Positions 6,793-11,018 of a stretch of DNA of 11,018 bases are shown here, piece after piece. The notes under the pieces are model-generated. The model searched no databases. It worked only from the letters and a program-made list of their open reading frames with translations, and was not told where the DNA came from. Position 1 is the first letter of the stretch. Each line of letters starts with the position of its first letter. The stretch spans positions 1 to 11,018 of the forward strand of contig JAICVE010000062.1 in NCBI GenBank assembly GCA_025935475.1, read 5' to 3'. The position numbers and the translations under genes are program-made. The stretch is from Nitrospira sp. (GTDB taxonomy: Bacteria; Nitrospirota; Nitrospiria; Nitrospirales; Nitrospiraceae).

Positions 6793-6881
6793 GATTACCT
6801 CCCAGTCGTAAGAGCGCTCTCGACGCCGCGTCAATACAGACAATAAAAAAGCTCGTTTTTTTATGAAGGAGGTTGATCATG
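6793..6881 (+). promoter_or_regulatory. Candidate RNA thermometer in the hsp20 leader
   Basis: The ribosome binding site AAGGAGGT (6866-6873) can be masked in two ways. First, ACCTCC at 6797-6802 is the exact complement of GGAGGT at 6868-6873, and GAT at 6793-6795 can pair with ATC at 6876-6878 just before the ATG. Second, the seven-T run at 6856-6862 can fold back over a three-base loop onto AAGGAGG (6866-6872) by A-U and G-U pairs, in the style of a fourU element. The same T-run could instead pair with the A-run at 6845-6850, which would free the site. Small heat-shock genes are classic hosts of such elements. The transcription start is unknown; the fold is read by eye only. Confidence 0.45.
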
Positions 6882-7325
6882 ACACTCGTACGTTGGGATC
6901 CATTTCGTGAACTCGAAGACATGTCAGAACGGTTGAATCGCGTCTTTTCGCGTCCGTCATTACGCAACAGCGGGAAGGAAAATCTTACGGTGGCCGACTG
7001 GATGCCGACCGTTGACATCAGCGAAACAGAAGGGGAGTACCTCATCAAGGCGGAACTGCCCGAAGTGCGGAAAGAGGACGTCAAGGTCACCGTTGAAAAC
7101 GGCGTGCTCACGCTCCAGGGAGAACGTCGCCAGGAGAAGGAGGAAAAGGGTAAAAGGTTCCACCGCGTAGAACGCTCCTACGGAAGCTTCGTCCGGAGCT
7201 TCACACTGCCGGAATCGGTCGATGAGAGTTCTGTCAAAGCCGAATACAAAGATGGCGTGTTGAATCTCCACCTGCCGAAGTCGGAAAAAGTGAAGCCGAA
7301 AGCAATCGACGTGAAAGTCGCCTAA
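6879..7325 (+). CDS. Hsp20 family small heat-shock protein (alpha-crystallin domain)
   Basis: A 148-residue ATP-independent holdase that binds unfolding proteins and forms oligomers. The N-terminal arm (MTLVRWDPFRELEDMSERLN) is typical of class A bacterial Hsp20. The alpha-crystallin domain runs from about residue 40 (WMPTVDISETEGEYLIKAEL) to about 138 and includes KEDVKVTVENGVLTLQGER, a charged loop (EKEEKGKRFHRVERSYGSF) and the signature YKDGVLNLHLPK. The C-terminal AIDVKV supplies the I-x-V motif that docks on neighbouring subunits. The ATG at 6879 has AAGGAGG at 6866-6872 six bases upstream, an optimal site. A TTG at 6873 overlaps that site and is not the start. I found no CIRCE element or good heat-shock sigma promoter. 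Control may lie in the leader, which can mask the ribosome binding site. A strong terminator follows 25 bases after the stop. Confidence 0.96.
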   Translation: MTLVRWDPFRELEDMSERLNRVFSRPSLRNSGKENLTVADWMPTVDISETEGEYLIKAELPEVRKEDVKVTVENGVLTLQGERRQEKEEKGKRFHRVERSYGSFVRSFTLPESVDESSVKAEYKDGVLNLHLPKSEKVKPKAIDVKVA

Positions 7326-7349
7326 TCACCTCTCTCATCGAACCCACGT

Positions 7350-7373
7350 GAAGGCCCGCCGAAGCGGGCCTTC
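7350..7373 (+). terminator. Rho-independent terminator after hsp20
   Basis: A perfect 10-bp stem, GAAGGCCCGC (7350-7359) with GCGGGCCTTC (7364-7373), closes a CGAA tetraloop. It is followed by a moderately T-rich tail (TTGCATTCTG). The other strand has no T-tract after the stem, so it probably acts mainly on the hsp20 transcript, although it also sits just past the end of the minus-strand gene at 7392. Confidence 0.88.
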
Positions 7374-7391
7374 TTGCATTCTGCGCCCCCG

Positions 7392-7628
7392 TTAGTCTAA
7401 CCGGCGCTCGAGCATGATCAGTTCCCAACAGTCCTCGTCCAAGTCCAGCCGCAACACGTATCGCTGACCGTCGCTCGCGGTGACTCGGAAATAGCTGTGC
7501 GTGTCGCTGTACCAGCGATCCACGACGTGTTGCACGTGCAGTGTCTTGCCCTCGAGAGTAAATGATCGGGGAGTCTTCTCGCCTTTATACCCGGGACAGG
7601 CGTCAACGATGAGGTGGGGGCCGTCCAT
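7392..7628 (-). CDS. Small hypothetical protein, 78 residues
   Basis: Family not recognised. The protein has no signal peptide or membrane segment and looks like a small all-beta domain: RSFTLEGKTLHVQHVVDRWY, then SYFRVTASDGQRYVLRLDLD, then CWELIMLERR. The sequence W-Y-S-D-T-H-S-Y-F-R-V is distinctive for searching. The frame can be extended to starts at 7700 and 7733, but these would overlap the fumarase ribosome binding site or start. They would also lie upstream of a predicted minus-strand -10 (complement of 7660-7665). The ATG at 7628 places the start about 25 bases from the predicted transcript start and has a weak upstream AAGGGTGAGAG. It is divergent from fumarase; no functional link is evident. 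Confidence 0.65.
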   Translation of the reverse strand: MDGPHLIVDACPGYKGEKTPRSFTLEGKTLHVQHVVDRWYSDTHSYFRVTASDGQRYVLRLDLDEDCWELIMLERRLD

Positions 7629-7639
7629 CACTCTCACCC

Positions 7640-7669
7640 TTGTGGAAGCAGGTGGCCTGAGTTTATCAT
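7640..7669 (+). promoter_or_regulatory. Overlapping divergent promoters between fumarase and the 78-residue gene
   Basis: Forward: TTGTGG (7640-7645), 18-base spacer, TATCAT (7664-7669), giving a start near 7676 for fumarase. Reverse: the complement of 7660-7668 reads TGATAAACT, an extended -10, with no good -35, giving a start near 7653 for the minus-strand gene. The two -10 hexamers share bases, so the two polymerases would compete. Confidence 0.4.
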
Positions 7670-7712
7670 GACGCCCGCACAAGAATAGCCCTTCACGCAT
7701 GGAGCCACCCGC

Positions 7713-9152
7713 ATGAAGACACACCCCGAGCACCCGGCGCCTGCCGGCACCAGGACTGAGCGCGACACGATGGGAGAGTTGGCTGTTCCGGCCAACGCCT
7801 ACTATGGAGTGCAGACCGCGCGCGCGATCGAGAACTTTCCGATCAGTTCACTGCGTATGCCACGGTCCGTCATCAGGGCCATGGGTCTCATTAAGCGAGC
7901 CGCTGCCGCCGTGAATCGATCTCTGGGGTTATTGGCACAGCAACCGGCTGATGCCATCAAGCAGGCGGCAACCGAAGTCGTGGAGGGGAAACTTGACGCG
8001 GAGTTTCCCGTCGATGTGTTCCAAACCGGCTCGGGGACATCAACGAACATGAACACCAATGAGGTCATCTCGAACCGCGCCACAGAATTGTTGGGAGGTG
8101 CCCGAGGCAGCAAACTCGTGCACCCAAACGATCACGTCAATCTCGGCCAATCCAGCAATGACGTGATTCCCACCGCCATCCATATTGCCGCGTCAGAAAC
8201 AATCCAACATCATCTCCTTCCCGCCCTGACCCGTTTGCATCGGGCACTTGCTAAGAAAGCCAAGGAGTTCGATGCGATCGTCAAAATCGGCCGCACCCAC
8301 CTGCAAGATGCCACACCCGTCCGCCTGGGTCAGGAATTCAGCGGCTATGCCCGACAAATCGAGTTGGGCATCGCACGGACGAAGCGGGCACAGGAAGCCT
8401 TGAGCGAAGTCGCTTTGGGCGGTACCGCGGTCGGCACGGGTTTGAACTGCCATCCGGAGTTTTCGTCCAAGGTGATGGCGGCAATCTCGCAGGAAACCGG
8501 CTGCTCTTTTAGAGAAGCGACAAACCATTTTGAAGCGCAGTCAACGCAGGATTCCCTGGTTGAAGCGAGCGGGGAGTTACGGACCCTCGCCGTCAGTCTG
8601 ATGAAAATCGCCAATGATATTCGGTGGCTGGGGTCCGGTCCTCGATGCGGGCTTGGGGAGATTCAGCTACCCGAGACGCAACCTGGATCGTCCATCATGC
8701 CAGGGAAGGTGAATCCCGTCATTGCCGAGTCGATGACCATGGTGTGCGCGCAAGTCATAGGAAACGATGTGACGGTGACGATCGGCGGCCAAGCGGGGAA
8801 CTTTGAGTTGATCGTGATGCTTCCCGTCATGGCCTACAACCTTTTGCAATCGATCGAGCTACTGGCAACGGCCTCCGACAATTTCGCTGCCAAGTGTATC
8901 GAGGGAATTACGGCGAACAAGGAACGCTGCCAGAGTCTCATCGAAGAGAGTCTCGCCATGTGCACCGCGCTGGCCCCTGAAATCGGATATGAAGCCGCCG
9001 CCAAACTGGCAAAGGAGGCCTACCGGTCAGGGAAGACCGTGCGGGAGGTGGCAAAGGAACAGAAGGTGCTGCCGGAAAAACAACTTGACGAACTGCTGGA
9101 TCCTTGGCGGATGACCGAACCGGGCGGTCCTGTTGGAAGTGCTGGAGGGTAA
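7713..9152 (+). CDS. fumC: Fumarate hydratase class II
   Basis: Interconverts fumarate and L-malate without an iron-sulfur cluster. Length 479 residues (family about 460-470). The N-terminus has TERDTMGELAVPANAYYGVQT. Substrate-site blocks follow: GSGTSTNMNTNEVIS (106-120), GQSSNDVIPTAIH (145-157), GRTHLQDATP (193-202, Thr195-His196) and the superfamily signature GSSIMPGKVNPV (325-336). Ser326, Lys332 and Asn334 match E. coli FumC Ser318, Lys324 and Asn326 with a constant offset of eight. The related aspartase shares the superfamily signature, but the THLQDATP and STNMNTNEVIS blocks and the overall match to FumC favour fumarase. The ATG at 7713 has GGAG at 7701-7704, eight bases upstream. The first 14 residues are a Pro/His-rich leader without homology expected, and the last 10 are Gly-rich. 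No terminator is evident after the stop; the next gene has its own promoter. Confidence 0.95.
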   Translation: MKTHPEHPAPAGTRTERDTMGELAVPANAYYGVQTARAIENFPISSLRMPRSVIRAMGLIKRAAAAVNRSLGLLAQQPADAIKQAATEVVEGKLDAEFPVDVFQTGSGTSTNMNTNEVISNRATELLGGARGSKLVHPNDHVNLGQSSNDVIPTAIHIAASETIQHHLLPALTRLHRALAKKAKEFDAIVKIGRTHLQDATPVRLGQEFSGYARQIELGIARTKRAQEALSEVALGGTAVGTGLNCHPEFSSKVMAAISQETGCSFREATNHFEAQSTQDSLVEASGELRTLAVSLMKIANDIRWLGSGPRCGLGEIQLPETQPGSSIMPGKVNPVIAESMTMVCAQVIGNDVTVTIGGQAGNFELIVMLPVMAYNLLQSIELLATASDNFAAKCIEGITANKERCQSLIEESLAMCTALAPEIGYEAAAKLAKEAYRSGKTVREVAKEQKVLPEKQLDELLDPWRMTEPGGPVGSAGG

Positions 9153-9170
9153 GCCTCAGAAGTTCTCGTT

Positions 9171-9200
9171 TTGACAGTATTGAAACGGCTATGCTAAAGT
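9171..9200 (+). promoter_or_regulatory. Strong sigma-70 promoter for the ferredoxin-NADP reductase-like gene
   Basis: Consensus TTGACA at 9171-9176, 18-base spacer, then extended -10 TGCTAAAGT (9192-9200; hexamer TAAAGT 9195-9200). Transcription would begin near 9207 and leave a leader of about 45 bases. The candidate boxes at 611-640 and 4409-4438 have the same layout. Confidence 0.75.
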
Positions 9201-9252
9201 CCGCGGAACTGTTGGGGTTCTAGTCACTTTGCACTCCGGAATTAGGAAACGA

Positions 9253-10605
9253 ATGAGCGCACAACAGAAGCATGTGGTGATTGTGGCCGGTGCGGGCCCT
9301 GCCGGCATGGCCGTGGCCGCCGCGTTAGGGAAGGCGGGCCACGAAGTCATCATTCTCAACCGCGATATCAAATTCGGTGGGCTCGCTGAATATGGCATCT
9401 TCCCCAGCAAGCTCAAATTACGGGGGGGACTCAGAAAGCAATACTGGGAACTCCTCGGCCAACCGCATGTCCATTATTTCGGGAACGTCTCCATCGGCAA
9501 GGGCAAAGATTTGACCGTGGAGGACGTTCGTGCGCTGGGAGCCAGCGCGATCGTCTTTTCGATCGGCGCACAGGGAACCAAAGCCATAGGTGTGGAGGGT
9601 GACTCGGCGAAGGGCGTGTATCACGCCAAGGACGTCGTCTACCACTTCAACCGGTTGCCTGGATTCGGCGATCGTCCTTTTGACATGGGCAAACATGTAG
9701 CCGTCATCGGCGCCGGCGACGTCATGGTAGACATTGCCCACTGGCTGACCCGGTATAAAAAAGTTGAGCGCGTCACGGCTATCGTGCGACGAGGTCCGGC
9801 GGAACGGAAATACAACCCTAAGGAAATTCGCGCCATCTGTGCGAACATGGATCTGGACGGCATCAAGAAGGAGTTCGACCGGATCAAGGACCGCCTGGTG
9901 GCAGTCGGACAGAATCCGGATGAGATCATGAAGGGACTGTTGGAAGAGTTTACGAAATGTGAACCCACAGTCAGCCAGACGAAAATGGGATTCAGATTTC
10001 TCGCATCACCGAAGCGCATCCTCGTAGACGGCCACAACCAGGTTCGCGCCTTGGAAATGGAGGACAACAAGCTCGAACCCAAAGGAGAAGATACCGCCGC
10101 GGTCGGACTCAAGCACTACTATGAGTTCCCATGCGACTCGGTGGTTTTCGCTGTCGGGGACAAAGTCGATGAGACAGTCGGCCTCCCTTATAAAGGGGGC
10201 ATGTATGTGACCTGTCCCAACAAAACGAGCAACGATCCGGACGACGCCTTGTTTCAGGCCTATGACGAAGCGAGCGGAAAAATTGTGGACGGGGTGTTTT
10301 TGGCCGGTTGGGCAAGGAAGGCCAGCGAGGGACTGGTCGGCGTGGCCAAACGCGATGGTGATTGGTGCGCAGAGGTCGTTCTGCGCTACCTGGCGACTAA
10401 GACGGCTGCCAACCCGGCCAACGCGGTCCTCGAGAAGTTGCGTATGCTCTTAAAGGAACGCAAGAGCCGCCCCGTTGATGTGAGGGGACTTCGTGCCCTC
10501 GAAACTGCGGAGAAGGGTCACAAGGGGCCAACGGATTGCATCGGAGAGTTTAAGTTCGTGACCAACCAGGAAATGCTTGCGTTCATCGAACGGGTGAAAG
10601 CCTAA
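9253..10605 (+). CDS. FAD-dependent NAD(P)H oxidoreductase, ferredoxin-NADP reductase / adrenodoxin reductase-like
   Basis: A 450-residue two-dinucleotide-fold flavoprotein. The FAD-binding motif VAGAGPAG is at residues 11-18, followed by GGLAEYGIFPSKLKLR (42-57), the form seen in GltD and adrenodoxin reductase relatives. The NAD(P)-binding fold has VIGAGDVMVDIA (151-162) followed by VRRGP (178-182), whose arginines suit NADPH. CDSVVFAVGDKVD (294-306) and VFLAGWARKASEGLVGVAKRDG (348-369) match the flavin-closing region of that family. The end of the first beta-alpha-beta unit reads LNRD, not the usual acidic residue. A tail of about 65 residues follows the core. No iron-sulfur motif is visible, so it would pass electrons to a separate ferredoxin. 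Direction and partner are inferred. The ATG at 9253 has TAGGA at 9243-9247 upstream; a TTG at 9229 lacks a site. It is transcribed alone from a strong promoter. Confidence 0.85.
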   Translation: MSAQQKHVVIVAGAGPAGMAVAAALGKAGHEVIILNRDIKFGGLAEYGIFPSKLKLRGGLRKQYWELLGQPHVHYFGNVSIGKGKDLTVEDVRALGASAIVFSIGAQGTKAIGVEGDSAKGVYHAKDVVYHFNRLPGFGDRPFDMGKHVAVIGAGDVMVDIAHWLTRYKKVERVTAIVRRGPAERKYNPKEIRAICANMDLDGIKKEFDRIKDRLVAVGQNPDEIMKGLLEEFTKCEPTVSQTKMGFRFLASPKRILVDGHNQVRALEMEDNKLEPKGEDTAAVGLKHYYEFPCDSVVFAVGDKVDETVGLPYKGGMYVTCPNKTSNDPDDALFQAYDEASGKIVDGVFLAGWARKASEGLVGVAKRDGDWCAEVVLRYLATKTAANPANAVLEKLRMLLKERKSRPVDVRGLRALETAEKGHKGPTDCIGEFKFVTNQEMLAFIERVKA

Positions 10606-10621
10606 CCTTCCGGCGTTCGCG

Positions 10622-11018
10622 CTATCCATCTCCCCATTTCAGTTTCTCCCGTAGCACGGCGTAGTAGCTGCTCTCGGGAAACCGAATCAATAGCGTCCGA
10701 TGTTCGGAGACTCTCAACTGAACGGTATCGCCTTGTGTCAGCGCGACGCCCACCTGTCCGTCAAGCGTCGCCATCGCCCCTTCGTCCTTGCTGGTCAGCG
10801 TCACGTCGATCTCCACATCGTCGGGCACAATAAGGGGCCGATGGGTCAGCGTGTGCGGGCAGATGGGCGCCAAAATCAGCGACCGCACCGCCGGACTGAT
10901 GATAGGACCACCGGCCGAGAGCGAGTAGGCGGTCGACCCTGTAGGAGTGCTGATGATCAATCCATCGCCCCTTAGATTCGTCACAAACTGTCCCTGGATG
11001 GCGATCCGCAATTCAATC
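10622..11018 (-). CDS. nadK: NAD kinase, C-terminal part (5' end outside the window)
   Basis: The minus-strand frame runs from the window edge to TAG at 10622-10624, giving the last 131 residues. NAD kinase phosphorylates NAD to NADP using ATP or polyphosphate. The decisive block is GDGLIISTPTGSTAYSLSAGGPIISP, the NAD-binding signature of the family. It is followed by LILAPICPHTLTHRPLIVPDD and ATLDGQ (the DGQ turn), both standard in bacterial NadK. The N-terminal GGDG ATP motif is outside the window. A TTG at 11009-11011 could be read as a start but is internal to the domain, so the gene is cut by the edge and not intrinsically truncated. It converges on the flavoprotein gene with a 16-base gap and no shared hairpin terminator seen. 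Confidence 0.94.
   Translation of the reverse strand, partial: IELRIAIQGQFVTNLRGDGLIISTPTGSTAYSLSAGGPIISPAVRSLILAPICPHTLTHRPLIVPDDVEIDVTLTSKDEGAMATLDGQVGVALTQGDTVQLRVSEHRTLLIRFPESSYYAVLREKLKWGDG

Noticed and set aside
6759..6806. Heat-shock sigma factor promoter upstream of hsp20 (CTTGACT with CTCCCAGT)
   Set aside because: The spacer would be 19 bases, too long for the sigma-32 pattern, and the -10 match is poor.
6811..6820. Perfect palindrome AGAGCGCTCT as an operator
   Set aside because: A 10-base palindrome can occur by chance, it has no second copy in the window and no adjacent regulator gene.
6845..6862. A-run and T-run hairpin (A6, GCTCG loop, T6-7) as a terminator for citrate synthase
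   Set aside because: The stem has only A-U pairs, too weak for an intrinsic terminator, and it sits directly in front of the hsp20 ribosome binding site, where a leader role is more likely.
9229..9252. TTG at 9229 as the start of the flavoprotein
   Set aside because: No ribosome binding site precedes it, while ATG 9253 has TAGGA 5 bases upstream and begins just before the FAD-binding strand.

Overview
The window is a chromosomal stretch of about 57-60% GC (estimated by eye) from a Gram-negative-type bacterium. The gene content suggests a chemolithoautotroph of the Nitrospira type: malic enzyme, a short citrate synthase, class II fumarase and a ferredoxin-NADP reductase-like flavoprotein, set among small stress and hypothetical genes with short spacers. 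The lineage is inferred from gene style and was not tested by any search. I see no mobile element, CRISPR array, tRNA, rRNA or phage signal.

Layout: (1) 2-562 (+) is the 3' end of malic enzyme. (2) 669-1301 and 1309-2520 (+) are a protein with a C-terminal J-domain followed 7 bases later by ribonuclease D, probably one transcript. (3) 2723-4021 (+) is a multi-pass membrane protein with a decayed GGDEF domain. It converges on 4028-4378 (-), an ArsC/Spx-family thioredoxin-fold protein. (4) 4429-4842 (+) is a small zinc-ribbon protein that converges on 4870-5253 (-), a small exported protein. (5) 5254-5620 has no convincing gene. (6) 5621-6754 (+) is citrate synthase, followed by 6879-7325 (+), an Hsp20 chaperone whose leader could fold over its ribosome binding site, and by a strong terminator at 7350-7373. 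(7) 7392-7628 (-) is a small hypothetical protein divergent from fumarase (7713-9152, +). (8) 9253-10605 (+) is the ferredoxin-NADP reductase-like flavoprotein with a clear sigma-70 promoter. It converges on the 3' part of NAD kinase (10622-11018, -).

How they fit: malic enzyme, citrate synthase and fumarase act around the TCA cycle, run oxidatively or in part reductively. The flavoprotein would exchange electrons between NADP(H) and ferredoxin, and NAD kinase makes NADP. This is a plausible carbon and redox neighbourhood, but the genes are separately promoted or separated and do not form one operon. RNase D, the J-domain protein and Hsp20 are RNA and protein quality-control functions.

Most genes are ordinary housekeeping genes. 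The item most worth testing is the possible RNA thermometer in front of hsp20. Next come the degenerate GGDEF membrane protein and a recurring promoter form (18-base spacer plus extended -10). I did not find a convincing new multi-gene system.
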